Below are positions 39,511 through 48,680 of a DNA stretch of 64,000 nucleotides, one piece after another. Below the pieces are notes generated by a model. The model searched no databases and was not told the DNA's origin. It saw nothing but the letters and a program-made list of their open reading frames with translations. Source of the stretch: Streptomyces cirratus. GTDB taxonomy: Bacteria > Actinomycetota > Actinomycetes > Streptomycetales > Streptomycetaceae. The position numbers and the translations under genes were made by a program. The stretch is taken from the NCBI RefSeq assembly GCF_014650775.1, contig NZ_BMVP01000001.1:682001-746000 (forward strand), in the 5' to 3' direction. Numbering within the stretch: position 1 is the stretch's first letter; each line of letters starts with the position of its first letter.

Positions 39511-39857
39511 GGGACTCCGCCCCGGACCCCGCGCCTCGAACGCCGGCGGGGCCGACTGCTCGGGCGAAGCCCTACCGGGCCGTAAGCCACAGCCCTGCCG
39601 GGCGGCCATCCGGACTCCGCCCCGGACCCCGCGCCTCGAACGCCGGCGGGGCCGACTGCTCGGGCGAAGCCCTACCGGGCCGTAAGCCACAGCCCTGCCC
39701 GGCGGCCATCCGGGACTCCGCCCCGGACCCCGCGCCTCAAACGCCGGCGGGGCCGACTGCTCGGGCGAAGCCCCACCGGGCCGTAAGCCACAGCCCTGCC
39801 CGGCGGCCATCCGGGACTCCGCCCCGGACCCCGCGCCTCAAACGCCGACGGGGCCGG
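39511..39857. repeat. 100-bp intergenic tandem repeat (about 3.4 units)
   Basis: Units start at 39511, 39611, 39712 and 39813 (period 100-101), each beginning GACTCCGCCCCGGACCCCGC, then the core CGCCTCRAACGCCGGCGGGG, and ending ...AGCCACAGCCCTGCC. The core is the reverse complement of the 12.5-kb repeats. The remaining parts of the 762-base gap between proA and the next gene (39279-39510 and 39858-40040) hold nothing I can identify. Frames through the array (Arg/Gly/Pro-rich) are not genes. Confidence 0.92.
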
Positions 39858-40040
39858 AAATGCCCCGAGCCGCAGACGAACGCCCCGCCCGCCGGCGCCG
39901 GGCCTCAAGCGGGGGTCGGCGGAACTGCCCCCCTGGGCAGGCAGCCCAGAACCCCCGGCTGGCGAAACGACGGACGGAATCCGGCACAGCGGCCCGGAGC
40001 CGGGGAGGCCCGCCGGGGCCGAGCCGTGCGAGGGGCGCGT

Positions 40041-40451
40041 TCAGTAAGGGTGCACGCCGACCGGGTGGGCCGGGGGCGGACCGTAGCCTTCCGCCACGCG
40101 CTGGTGGTAGGTCGAGCGGTCGATGACCTCCAGGCCGACGATCTCCCACGGTGGCAGCCGCGCCGACGAGCGGTGCTCGCCCCACAGCCGCAGGGCGACG
40201 GCCGCCGCGTCGTGGAGGTCGCGGGCCTCCTCCCAGTACCGGATCTCCGCATGGTCATCGGCATACCGGCTGGTCAGCAGAAACGGGTGATCATGCGCGA
40301 GCTGCTCCAGCCCGCGACGCACCTCGCACAGCGGGGCCGGCTTGCCGGAGACGCTCAGGGTCACGTGCCAGAGGCGGGAGGTGTCGCCCTCGTCCCCGCC
40401 TCCGCCGCCGTCACCGTCCCCGGTGCCGACGCTGGTCAGCGCTCGTCTCAC
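40041..40451 (-). CDS. Conserved hypothetical protein
   Basis: A 136-residue protein. After a Gly/Asp-rich start (TGDGDGGGGGDEGD) there is a compact alpha/beta segment: LWHVTLSVSGKPAPLCEVRR, HDHPFLLTSRYADDHAEIRY and ALRLWGEHR, ending YHQRVAEGYG. The mix of conserved-looking hydrophobics and GC3 bias supports coding. It lies between proB and proA, 96 bases from proB. I recognise no domain; similar short proteins occur at this spot in Streptomyces. Confidence 0.78.
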   Translation of the reverse strand: MRRALTSVGTGDGDGGGGGDEGDTSRLWHVTLSVSGKPAPLCEVRRGLEQLAHDHPFLLTSRYADDHAEIRYWEEARDLHDAAAVALRLWGEHRSSARLPPWEIVGLEVIDRSTYHQRVAEGYGPPPAHPVGVHPY

Positions 40452-40547
40452 CAGCCGCCTCCTGTCTGCTCCACCACACCCCGCGTGTCCGTCTGCCTCT
40501 CACAGTTGACCAGTCCTTGGCCTGCCGTGCGGCGGTTTTACCGAACC

Positions 40548-41675
40548 TCAGCCCTCCAGCAGCACCAGATCGTCCCGGTGGACGACCTCCCGCTCGTACG
40601 CGGGTCCGAGCTCTCGCGCGAGCTCGCGGGTGGATCGCCCCAGCAGCCTCGGGAGTTCCTTGGCGTCGAAGTTGACCAGGCCCCGGGCCACCGCCCGGCC
40701 GTCCGCCGACCGCAGCTCCACGGGGTCCCCGGCGACGAACTCCCCTTCCACCGCCGCGATTCCGGCGGGCAGCAGCGAGCTGCCGCGCTCGGTGACCGCG
40801 CGCACCGCGCCGTCGTCGAGTACGAGGTGCCCTTGCGGAGTCGAGGCGTGCTGGAGCCACAGCAGGCGGTCCGCCGAGCGGCGGCCCGTCGCGTGGAAGA
40901 GGGTGCCCGTGCCGCGCCCGGCGAGGGCGTCCGCGGCCTGGCTGGCGGAGGTCAGGACGACCGGGATCCCGGCGGCCGCCGCGATCCGGGCGGCCTCGAC
41001 CTTGGTGACCATGCCGCCGGTGCCGACGCCCGCCTTGCCAGCGCTGCCGATCGAGACGTGGGCGATGTCCTCGGGGCCGCGTACTTCCACGACGCGGGTG
41101 GTGCCGGGCAGCGACGGGTCCCCGTCGTAGAGGCCGTCGACGTCGGACAGCAGGACCAGCAGGTCGGCGCGGACGAGGTGGGCGACGAGGGCCGCCAGCC
41201 GGTCGTTGTCGCCGAAGCGGATCTCGTCCGTGGCCACGGTGTCGTTCTCGTTGACGACGGGCAGCGCCCCCATGACCAGGAGCTGGTCCAGGGTCCGGTA
41301 GGCGTTGCGGTAGTGCGCCCGCCGGCTGGTGTCGTCACTGGTCAGCAGCACTTGGCCGACGCGGATGCCGTACCTGGCGAAGGAGGCGGTGTACCGGGCG
41401 ACGAGCAGACCCTGTCCGACGCTGGCGGCGGCCTGCTGGCGCGCCAGGTCCTTGGGGCGGCGGCGCAGTCCGAGGGGGGAGAGCCCGGCGGCGATGGCGC
41501 CGGAGGAGACGAGCACTATCTCCTTCTCGCCGCCGCTGCGGGCCTTGGCCAGTACGTCGACCAGCGCGTCCACCCGGTCGGCGTCGAGGCCGCCCGCCGC
41601 GGTGGTCAGCGAGGAGGAGCCGACCTTGACCACGATCCTGCGGGCGTCCACGACGCTCTGCCTAGCCGCTGACAC
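40548..41675 (-). CDS. proB: Glutamate 5-kinase
   Basis: A 375-residue kinase of proline biosynthesis. The amino acid kinase domain has RRIVVKVGSSSLT, EIVLVSSGAIAAG, VVNENDTVATDEI-FGDNDRL and SDVDGLYDGDP; a C-terminal PUA domain follows (RAVARGLVNFDAKELPRLLG). It phosphorylates glutamate and is usually inhibited by proline. The start is GTG 41675, giving MSAARQSVVDARRIVVK. In many actinobacteria it follows obgE directly; here an 8.5-kb polysaccharide block lies between. Confidence 0.96.
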   Translation of the reverse strand: MSAARQSVVDARRIVVKVGSSSLTTAAGGLDADRVDALVDVLAKARSGGEKEIVLVSSGAIAAGLSPLGLRRRPKDLARQQAAASVGQGLLVARYTASFARYGIRVGQVLLTSDDTSRRAHYRNAYRTLDQLLVMGALPVVNENDTVATDEIRFGDNDRLAALVAHLVRADLLVLLSDVDGLYDGDPSLPGTTRVVEVRGPEDIAHVSIGSAGKAGVGTGGMVTKVEAARIAAAAGIPVVLTSASQAADALAGRGTGTLFHATGRRSADRLLWLQHASTPQGHLVLDDGAVRAVTERGSSLLPAGIAAVEGEFVAGDPVELRSADGRAVARGLVNFDAKELPRLLGRSTRELARELGPAYEREVVHRDDLVLLEG

Positions 41676-41753
41676 GTCTTCCCCTTGCCCCTTGCCTGCC
41701 TGATCCTTGCGCCCTCAATCTACGGGGTGGCCGGACGGGGCCGCGCGGCGGTT

Positions 41754-42251
41754 TCAGAGCGTGGACCGGCTCCGGGCGGGCTCCTGCGCAGCCGCGCGGA
41801 CCGCGCCGGGGACGAGGATCTTGCGGGAGAGCAGGAAGGTGAACGGGATCGCCACGACGGCCGCGACCAGCGGCGCGATCCGGGTGTCCATTCCGGCCCA
41901 GGTGACGAGGGCGTAGAGCCCGGCCGACTGGATCACGTAGTTGGTGACGTTGGTGAGCGGGAAGAGCGCGAACTTCTTCCAGGTCGGCCGGGTGCGGTAG
42001 GTGAAGTAGGTGTTCATGAAGAACGAGCCGACCATCGAGAGCAGGAAGGCCAGGGTGTAGGCGGCGAAGTACGGCATCCACGGGTGCAGGAGCAGGTAGA
42101 TGCCGAAGAAGGTGCAGGTGTTCACCCCGCCCACGAGGCCGAAGCGCAGGATCTGCCCGAACTGCTCGCGCCGGCTGCTGCGGCCGCTGCCGCTGCTGTC
42201 GCGGCCGCCGCCGCTGCTGTCGCCGTTGCCGGGGGTGTCGTCGGCCGTCAT
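41754..42251 (-). CDS. GtrA-family membrane protein
   Basis: A 165-residue GtrA-like flippase. After a Ser/Gly-rich N-terminus (SSGGGRDSSGSGRSSRREQ) come four hydrophobic segments: FGLVGGVNTCTFFGIYLLLH, FAAYTLAFLLSMVGSFFMN, TNYVIQSAGLYALVTWAG and PLVAAVVAIPFTFLLSRKI. GtrA proteins move polyprenyl-phosphate sugars across the membrane. The ATG overlaps the upstream GtrB-like stop as ATGA, pairing synthase and flippase. Confidence 0.9.
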   Translation of the reverse strand: MTADDTPGNGDSSGGGRDSSGSGRSSRREQFGQILRFGLVGGVNTCTFFGIYLLLHPWMPYFAAYTLAFLLSMVGSFFMNTYFTYRTRPTWKKFALFPLTNVTNYVIQSAGLYALVTWAGMDTRIAPLVAAVVAIPFTFLLSRKILVPGAVRAAAQEPARSRSTL

Positions 42252-43246
42252 CCTCGGCTGCGCTCCACGATCGCGGCCTCGGTGGCGTCGGCGTCCGCGG
42301 CTCGGGCGGTACCGTCGCGCCCCGCGCCGTGCGCCTCCTTGACCAGGAAGTGGGGCCTGCGCTTGGTCTCGTAGTAGATGCGGCCGATGTACTCGCCGAT
42401 CAGCCCCAGCATGATCATCTGTACGCCGCCGAGGCCCGTGATGAGCGCGACGAGGGTGACGTACCCGGGGGACTCGACGCCGTGGGTGATCGCCATCACC
42501 GTGATCCACAACGCGTAGAGCCCGGTGAGGCCGACGAGGGACACGCCGAGCCAGATGCCGATCCGCAGCGGCCGGTTGTTGAAGGAGATCAGCCCGTCCA
42601 TGGCGTAGTTCAGCAGCGAGCCGAACTTCCACTTCGTCTCGCCGGCCTCGCGCTGCGCGTTGCGGTAGTCGAAGTGGACGGTGTCGAAGCCGATCCAGGA
42701 GAAGAGCCCCTTGGAGAAGCGGTTGTACTCCGGCAGCGACAGCAGGGCGTCGACGGCCTGGCGGGAGAGCAGCCGGAAGTCGCCGACACCGTCGGTGAGC
42801 TCGACGTCGACCCAGCGGTTGACGCCGCGGTAGTAGAGCCGGCTGAGCGCGGAGCGGACCTTCTTGTCCCCCTCGCGGGTGCGCCGAGCGATGATCTGGT
42901 CGTGCCCCTGGCGGTGGTAGTCGAGCATGGTGGCGATCAGCTCGGGCGGGTGCTGGAGGTCGGCGTCCATGATCACCACGGCGTCGCCGGTCGCCTCGCG
43001 CAGGCCGGCGAGCATGCCGGCCTCCTTGCCGAAGTTCCGGCTGAACGAGACGTAGCGGGTCTGCTCGCCGTGCTCCGCGGCGATCTTGCGGAGCTTCTCC
43101 AGGGTGCCGTCACGGCTCCCGTCGTCGACGTAACAAACCTCATAGGTGACGGGCAGTGCGTCCAGGACCCTGCGGATCTCGGCGTCGAAGCTGTCGATGA
43201 CGGCTTCTTCGTTGTAGCAAGGGACAACTACCGACAGCTTGGTCAT
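42248..43246 (-). CDS. Polyprenyl-phosphate glycosyltransferase (GtrB/DPM-like)
   Basis: A 332-residue GT2 enzyme. The nucleotide-sugar site is SVVVPCYNEE, DDGSRDGT and the DAD metal motif in VVIMDADLQHPPE; two C-terminal membrane helices (WLGVSLVGLTGLYALWITVM; LITGLGGVQMIMLGLIGEYI) end the domain. It should transfer a sugar to undecaprenyl phosphate, which the overlapping GtrA protein would flip. Start ATG 43246, MTKLSVVVPC. It is divergent from the GT2-TagF gene. Confidence 0.93.
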   Translation of the reverse strand: MTKLSVVVPCYNEEAVIDSFDAEIRRVLDALPVTYEVCYVDDGSRDGTLEKLRKIAAEHGEQTRYVSFSRNFGKEAGMLAGLREATGDAVVIMDADLQHPPELIATMLDYHRQGHDQIIARRTREGDKKVRSALSRLYYRGVNRWVDVELTDGVGDFRLLSRQAVDALLSLPEYNRFSKGLFSWIGFDTVHFDYRNAQREAGETKWKFGSLLNYAMDGLISFNNRPLRIGIWLGVSLVGLTGLYALWITVMAITHGVESPGYVTLVALITGLGGVQMIMLGLIGEYIGRIYYETKRRPHFLVKEAHGAGRDGTARAADADATEAAIVERSRG

Positions 43247-43428
43247 GAACACTTCCTGCTGGGTCCGAACGGGTGATTGTCGGCGACCGGACCCGCCACA
43301 CACCACTTCCTCAGAAGTATGCACGGCTGGGTCGGCCTGCCGGAGTCTCGCGTGACACACGGTAGCTTTGACGGGCGGGGGGTCCCCTCGGACGGAGTCC
43401 GGGGGCGGATTGGAACAAAGGGATCGAG

Positions 43429-46299
43429 GTGCACGTGCCTGACGTCTCCGTGGTCGTCATCGTCTATAACGACGCAGAGCGTCTGTCGACAGCCGTCCAG
43501 TCGGTTTTGGACCAGACCCTGCACGGGGTCGAAGTCGTGATCGTGGACGACTGCAGCAAGGACCGGTCCTACGCGGTCGCCCAGGAACTGGAGGCCGCGC
43601 ACCCGGGCAGGGTCCGCGCCTTCCGCCTGCCGGAGAACAGCGGCGGTTGCGGCGCGCCCCGCAACCACGGCATCCAGCAGGCCACCGGCACCTACGTCAT
43701 GTTCCTGGACAGCGACGACGTGCTGGAACGCAACGCCTGCCGCAACATGCTGGCCGCGGCCGAGCGGACCGGCTCCGACCTCGTCTCGGGCATGTGCGTG
43801 CGCGTGCACCTGGACAACCGGTGGGGCAAGACCACCGAGTGGTACCCCTGGATCTACTCCCGCACCCGCACGCTGGAGTCGATCACCGAGTACCCGGACC
43901 TGCTGGTGTACGACACCCTCTCCACGAACAAGTGCTACCGGCGCGCGTTCCTGCTGGAGCAGGGCCTGGAGTTCCCGGTCGGCATCCACTACGAGGACCT
44001 GCTGTTCTCCGCGCAGGCGTACGTCGCCGCGCGCCGCATCACGCTGATCCCCAACCACGTCTACTTCTGGAACGTGGTGGAGAAGGCGGCCTCGAAGTCG
44101 ATCAGCAACCGGCGGCACGAGATCGCGAACTTCGTCCACCGGATGGAGATCCACCGCCGCGTCGACGAGCTGCTGGCCGCCAAGGGCCACACCGACATCA
44201 AGACCGCCAAGGACGCCAAGTTCCTCAAGCACGACCTGGTGCTGCACCTGCGCGACCTGCCCCTGCTGGGCGACGCGTACCGCCAGGAGTTCGCCCGCCT
44301 GGCCAACGGCTACCTGGCCGGCATCGACCCGGCGGCGTACGACAGCGTCACCCACCTCCAAGCCATCTGCGCCTACCTGCTCGGCAAGGAGGACTGGGAC
44401 AACCTGCTCCCGGCCGCCGACGCGATGACCAACAAGGGCCGCCTCACGTCCCCGCTGGCCGAGCGCGACGGCCGCGTCTACTGGTGTGGCCGGCACCTAG
44501 ACGACGCCGAGGGCCGTCGGATACTGGACGTCACCGAGCAGGGCTTCCACACCGCCCCGCTCCGCTCGCTGTCCCTGGGCAACCGCCTCACCTCGTACGA
44601 GGACGACGGGCGCGGCACCGTCACGCTGTCCGGCGCCGTCGTCAACCCGCTCGGCCGCATCGCGGAGGGGCAGGACCTCAAGGCCACCCTGGAATTCCGG
44701 GCACGGCGACAGATCGGGGTGCGCTCGTTCAGCTTCCCCGCGACAACCGTGCGCCACGCCGGTGACACGATCGAGTGGACCGCGACCGCCGACGTCGCGA
44801 GCACCGTCCGCCCGCTCGGCATCATCGACGCCGTCTGGGACGTCCGGCTCAAGTTGACGGCCGGCGGCGACCGGATCACCACCCGCGTCTCGGTCGGCGG
44901 GGTCGACCTGGAGTCGGCGGCCCGGCTGCGCGTGCGGCCCCGGCTGACCCGGCTGGTCTCCGACCGGTTCGAGCCGGAGGTGACCAAGAAGGGCAACCTC
45001 TCCTACGTCCTGACCGCCGAGGGCGCCGCCGCCCAGCGCACGAGGACCCTGATCGACAGCGCGATGCACGGCAAGGCCGCGGGCGTGGTCAAACGCGGTC
45101 TGCGCAAGGCGCTGCGGGCCCGCCGCAACATCGGCTCGGGCGAGCAGAAGGTGAAGGTCTACCACGAGGTCTTCTCGAAGCTGCCGCTCAAGAAGGGCAC
45201 CGTCGTCTTCGAGAGCCACATGGGCAAGCAGTACAGCGACAGCCCGAAGGCGATCTACGAGGAGATGGTGCGCCAGGGCGTGCCGTTCGAGGCGATCTGG
45301 TCGTACGCGGGCGCCAAGCCCACCGGCTTCCCCAAGGAGGCCACCTTGGTCCGCCGCTGGAGCTGGCCGTACCTGCGGGCGCTGGCACAGGCCGAGTTCT
45401 GGGTCGACAACCAGGGCTTCCCCCTGGCGCTGACCAAGCGCGCGGGCACCACGTACATCCAGACGTGGCACGGCTCCGCCCTCAAGCGGATGGGCTTCCA
45501 CGAACCCCGCACCAAGGCCCAGGGCAAGGCCGGACAGGACCGCTTCCAGGCGGCCGTGGACCGCTTCGACCACTTCCTGATCCGCTCCGAGCACGACGCC
45601 CGGACCCTCGCCAAGGGCTTCCGGCTGCGCGACGAGGTGCTGGTGCGCAGCGGCTACCCGCGCAACGACGCCCTGGTCGAGGCGCACCGCGCCGAGGTGC
45701 AGAGCGGGGAGCGGGTGCGCGGGCCGCTCGCCGCCGAGCTGGGCATCGACCCGGACAAGCGGGTGCTGCTGTACGCGCCGACCTTCCGGGCGGCCGCCGA
45801 CGGCGCGGTGGAGAACTTCACCTTCCCCTTCGACGTGGAGGAGTTCGCGGACCGGCTGGGTGAGCGTTTCGTCCTGCTGGTGCGGACGCACTACCTCAAC
45901 AGCGTCTCGCTGCCGCCGTCGGTCGCGGGCCGGGTGATCGACGTCTCCCGGCACCACGACATCACCCCGCTGCTGGCGCTCGCGGACGGCCTGATCACCG
46001 ACTATTCGTCGGTGATGTTCGACTACGCGGTGCTGGACCGGCCGATGCTGTTCTTCGCCTACGACTACGAGGCGTACGCGACGGACATCCGCGGCACCTA
46101 CTTCGACCTCAAGGAGAAGGCGCCGGGGCCGGTCGTGGCCACCGCCGACGAGCTGATGCAGGCCGTCTCCGCCTTCGACGAGGCCGACGCCAAGTACGCG
46201 GAGGCGCGCCAGCGCTTCCTCACCGAGTTCGGCGAGTACGACCGCGGGGACGCCGCCCGCCGGATCGTCGAGAAGTTCTTCACCAGGAGCGGCAAGTGA
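43429..46299 (+). CDS. GT2 glycosyltransferase-CDP-glycerol glycerophosphotransferase fusion
   Basis: A 956-residue fusion. Residues ~5-240 are a GT2 domain: VSVVVIVYNDAERLS, VIVDDCSKDRS, the ENSGGCGAPRN segment and FLDSDDVL. A middle region of ~300 residues links to a TagF-type glycerophosphotransferase (~580-950), recognised by TYIQTWHGSALKRMG, YAPTFRAA and LITDYSSVMFDYAVLDRPML. Together they suggest making a glycosylated polyol-phosphate polymer from CDP-glycerol. GTG 43429 is the given start; GTG 43435 is possible. Its stop overlaps the next start as GTGA. Confidence 0.92.
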   Translation: MHVPDVSVVVIVYNDAERLSTAVQSVLDQTLHGVEVVIVDDCSKDRSYAVAQELEAAHPGRVRAFRLPENSGGCGAPRNHGIQQATGTYVMFLDSDDVLERNACRNMLAAAERTGSDLVSGMCVRVHLDNRWGKTTEWYPWIYSRTRTLESITEYPDLLVYDTLSTNKCYRRAFLLEQGLEFPVGIHYEDLLFSAQAYVAARRITLIPNHVYFWNVVEKAASKSISNRRHEIANFVHRMEIHRRVDELLAAKGHTDIKTAKDAKFLKHDLVLHLRDLPLLGDAYRQEFARLANGYLAGIDPAAYDSVTHLQAICAYLLGKEDWDNLLPAADAMTNKGRLTSPLAERDGRVYWCGRHLDDAEGRRILDVTEQGFHTAPLRSLSLGNRLTSYEDDGRGTVTLSGAVVNPLGRIAEGQDLKATLEFRARRQIGVRSFSFPATTVRHAGDTIEWTATADVASTVRPLGIIDAVWDVRLKLTAGGDRITTRVSVGGVDLESAARLRVRPRLTRLVSDRFEPEVTKKGNLSYVLTAEGAAAQRTRTLIDSAMHGKAAGVVKRGLRKALRARRNIGSGEQKVKVYHEVFSKLPLKKGTVVFESHMGKQYSDSPKAIYEEMVRQGVPFEAIWSYAGAKPTGFPKEATLVRRWSWPYLRALAQAEFWVDNQGFPLALTKRAGTTYIQTWHGSALKRMGFHEPRTKAQGKAGQDRFQAAVDRFDHFLIRSEHDARTLAKGFRLRDEVLVRSGYPRNDALVEAHRAEVQSGERVRGPLAAELGIDPDKRVLLYAPTFRAAADGAVENFTFPFDVEEFADRLGERFVLLVRTHYLNSVSLPPSVAGRVIDVSRHHDITPLLALADGLITDYSSVMFDYAVLDRPMLFFAYDYEAYATDIRGTYFDLKEKAPGPVVATADELMQAVSAFDEADAKYAEARQRFLTEFGEYDRGDAARRIVEKFFTRSGK

Positions 46300-47489
46300 G
46301 CCAGCAGACCGCCGCCGGACCGGCCGACGCGTCCGCGCCGGACGGCCGTGACATCTTCCTCGTGTCCAACAGCGTGGACGAGCTCGGCGGTGTGACCACC
46401 TGGTCGCACCAGATGGCCCGGCTGTTCACCGACCGCGGCCACCGGGTGCACCTCATCGGCATCGCGCCGGTCGAGGAGGAGCTGCGGCAGAAGTTCCCCG
46501 AGAACCTGCCGTACGAGACGACGACCCTGTACCCGAGCCGTCCGCCGTCCGCGCGCCGCCTGACCGGCCTCAAGGGCCGGCTCAACGCCCCCGAGCGGCG
46601 GCGTCAGGCGGCCCGCCGCGCGGGGATGCGGGCCAAGGCCGAGACGCTGAACACCCTGTTCCGCGCCGCCCGCCCGGGCGCCGTGGTCATCGTCACGCAG
46701 GTGTGGGCGATGGAGTGGGTCGCGCTCGCCGACACCAAGGGGCTCACCGTCATCGGCATGAGCCACGAGTCCTACGAGGCGAGTCAGAAGTCCTCCCGCG
46801 GCGAGCGGGTACGCCGCTTCTTCCAGGACGTCGACCGGCTGCTGGTGCTGACGCCCGAGGACGCGGACCTCTGGATCCGGGCGGGCGTGCAGAACGTCGA
46901 CAGCATGCCGAACCCGCTGCCGTTCATGCCGGACTCCCCCGCGGCGCGCACCGAGAAGGTCGTGGCCAGCGTGGGCCGCCTCGCGTTCGAGAAGGGCATG
47001 GACCTGCTGCTCGACGCCTGGGCGGACGCCGCGCCGCGCCACCCCGACTGGGTCCTGCGGATCTACGGGGCGGGCGTGGAGGAGCCGAAGCTGCGGGCGC
47101 ACGCCGCCGAACTCGGGATCGAGGAGTCCGTGCGGTGGATGGGCAGCACCGACGACGTGCTGGGTGCGCTGCGCGGGGCTTCGGTCTTCGCGCAGGCCTC
47201 GCGGGCCGAGGGGTTCCCCATCACGCTGCTGGAGGCGATGGCCGCGGGCCTGCCGGTGGCCGCCTTCGACTGCGCGCCGGGCGTGCGGGAGATCGTGCGG
47301 CACGGTGAGGACGGGCTGCTGGCCCGGCTCGGCAACACGATGGAGCTGGCGGGGCACCTGGACGTGCTGATGGCCGACGGCGGTCTGCGCGACCGGCTGG
47401 GCGACACCGCGTTCCGCGATGTCCGCCGGTACTCCAGCGCCGAAATCACCGATCGCTGGGAGGAGCTGTTCTCCTTCCTGGAGCGCTGA
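46296..47489 (+). CDS. GT4 glycosyltransferase
   Basis: A 397-residue GT-B enzyme. The donor domain carries VASVGRLAFEKGMDLLLDAW, RIYGAGVEEPKLRAHAAEL and the E-x7-E signature in SRAEGFPITLLEAMAAGLP. The N-terminus (DIFLVSNSVDELGGVTTWS) is typical of GT4 proteins acting on a lipid-linked acceptor. It is translationally coupled (GTGA) to the GT2-TagF fusion, so both probably act on the same wall polymer. Donor sugar unknown. Confidence 0.92.
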   Translation: MSQQTAAGPADASAPDGRDIFLVSNSVDELGGVTTWSHQMARLFTDRGHRVHLIGIAPVEEELRQKFPENLPYETTTLYPSRPPSARRLTGLKGRLNAPERRRQAARRAGMRAKAETLNTLFRAARPGAVVIVTQVWAMEWVALADTKGLTVIGMSHESYEASQKSSRGERVRRFFQDVDRLLVLTPEDADLWIRAGVQNVDSMPNPLPFMPDSPAARTEKVVASVGRLAFEKGMDLLLDAWADAAPRHPDWVLRIYGAGVEEPKLRAHAAELGIEESVRWMGSTDDVLGALRGASVFAQASRAEGFPITLLEAMAAGLPVAAFDCAPGVREIVRHGEDGLLARLGNTMELAGHLDVLMADGGLRDRLGDTAFRDVRRYSSAEITDRWEELFSFLER

Positions 47490-47503
47490 CCGGCCTCTGA
47501 CGC

Positions 47504-47552
47504 GTACGAAGCCGCCCGCCCCGGACCTGGTCCGGGGCGGGCGGCTTCGTAC
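47504..47552. terminator. Bidirectional terminator between GT4 gene and galE
   Basis: Arms 47504-47527 and 47529-47552 are perfectly complementary over 24 bases around one central base, beginning GTACGAAGCCGCCCG. It sits between convergent genes, 15 bases after one stop and 7 after the other. Confidence 0.92.
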
Positions 47553-47559
47553 GGAACGG

Positions 47560-48561
47560 CTAGCGTCCGGCGGGGTCGAGGGCACCCTTGCGGTTGGCTT
47601 CCCAGCCCGCCCAGGCGGAGGTGATCATCTCGCGGACGTCGTGCTTGGCCTTCCAGCCCAGCTCCGCGGCGATCTTGTCCGCCGAGGCGACGACCTTCGC
47701 CGGGTCGCCGGGGCGGCGGGGGGTGACCACGGGAGCGAGGTCGTGCCCGGTGTGGGCGTTCATCAGCTCGACCATCTCGCGCACGGAGACGCCTTCGCCG
47801 CGCCCGATGTTGACGGTGAGGTCCTGGTACTGGCCCTGCGCGCCCCACTCGGCGAGCTTGCGGGCGGCCACCACGTGGGCGTCCGCCAGGTCCTCGACGT
47901 GGATGTAGTCGCGGATGCAGGTGCCGTCCGGGGTCGGGTAGTCGTCGCCGAAGATCCGCGCGCCCTCACCGGCGGTGTAGCGCTCGAAGACCATCGGGAC
48001 GAGGTTGAAGACGCCGGTGTCGGCGAGCTCGGGCGTCGCTGCGCCCGCCACGTTGAAGTAGCGCAGGCAGGCCGTGGAGATGCCGTGGGCCTTGCCGGCG
48101 GCGCGGACCAGCCACTCGCCGGCCAGCTTGGTCTCGCCGTACGGGCTCAGCGGCAGGCAGGGGGTGTCCTCGGTGACCAGGTCGACGTCGGGCATCCCGT
48201 AGACGGAGGCGGAGGAGGAGAAGAGGAAGTTGCGGATGCCGGCGGCGGCGACGGCCTGGAGCAGGACCGTCAGGCCCTGCACGTTCTCGTTGTAGTAGTA
48301 CAGCGGCTTCTCGACGGACTCGCCGACCTGCTTCTTGCCCGCGAGGTGCACCACGCCGGTGATCTTGTGCTGCGCGATGGTCTCGTCGAGGGTCAGCCGG
48401 TCCAGGACCGAGCCGATCACCAGCGGCACGCCCTCCGGCACACGGCTCTCGTCGCCCGTGGAAAGGTCGTCGATGACGACGACCTTCTCGCCCGCGAGCA
48501 GCATCGCGCGGACGACGTGGGCGCCGATGTACCCGGCGCCGCCGGTGATCAGAAATGTCAT
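47560..48561 (-). CDS. galE: UDP-glucose 4-epimerase
   Basis: A 333-residue extended SDR. The NAD site is ITGGAGYIGAHVV; the catalytic region has FSSSASVYGMP and SPYGETKLAGEWL (Tyr-x3-Lys), and ACLRYFNVAGA and TCIRDYIHVEDLADAH complete the GalE pattern. It interconverts UDP-glucose and UDP-galactose, supplying a donor for the neighbouring transferases. The start is ATG 48561, MTFLITGG. Confidence 0.94.
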   Translation of the reverse strand: MTFLITGGAGYIGAHVVRAMLLAGEKVVVIDDLSTGDESRVPEGVPLVIGSVLDRLTLDETIAQHKITGVVHLAGKKQVGESVEKPLYYYNENVQGLTVLLQAVAAAGIRNFLFSSSASVYGMPDVDLVTEDTPCLPLSPYGETKLAGEWLVRAAGKAHGISTACLRYFNVAGAATPELADTGVFNLVPMVFERYTAGEGARIFGDDYPTPDGTCIRDYIHVEDLADAHVVAARKLAEWGAQGQYQDLTVNIGRGEGVSVREMVELMNAHTGHDLAPVVTPRRPGDPAKVVASADKIAAELGWKAKHDVREMITSAWAGWEANRKGALDPAGR

Positions 48562-48680
48562 GCCTAGTCTCCCGAGTCCTGTCTGTCCTGTGGATCCTGT
48601 GGGTCTTGCCGCGCCGGCCGGTTCCGGTTCCGTGCCGACCGCCTCCGGTCCCTGCCGACCACGCCTCGTTGCCGTGCCGG

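Noticed and set aside
39499..39908. Small Arg/Gly-rich frames in the repeat array
   Set aside because: They only exist because the repeat period preserves an open frame; no SD, no domain, and codon bias is absent.
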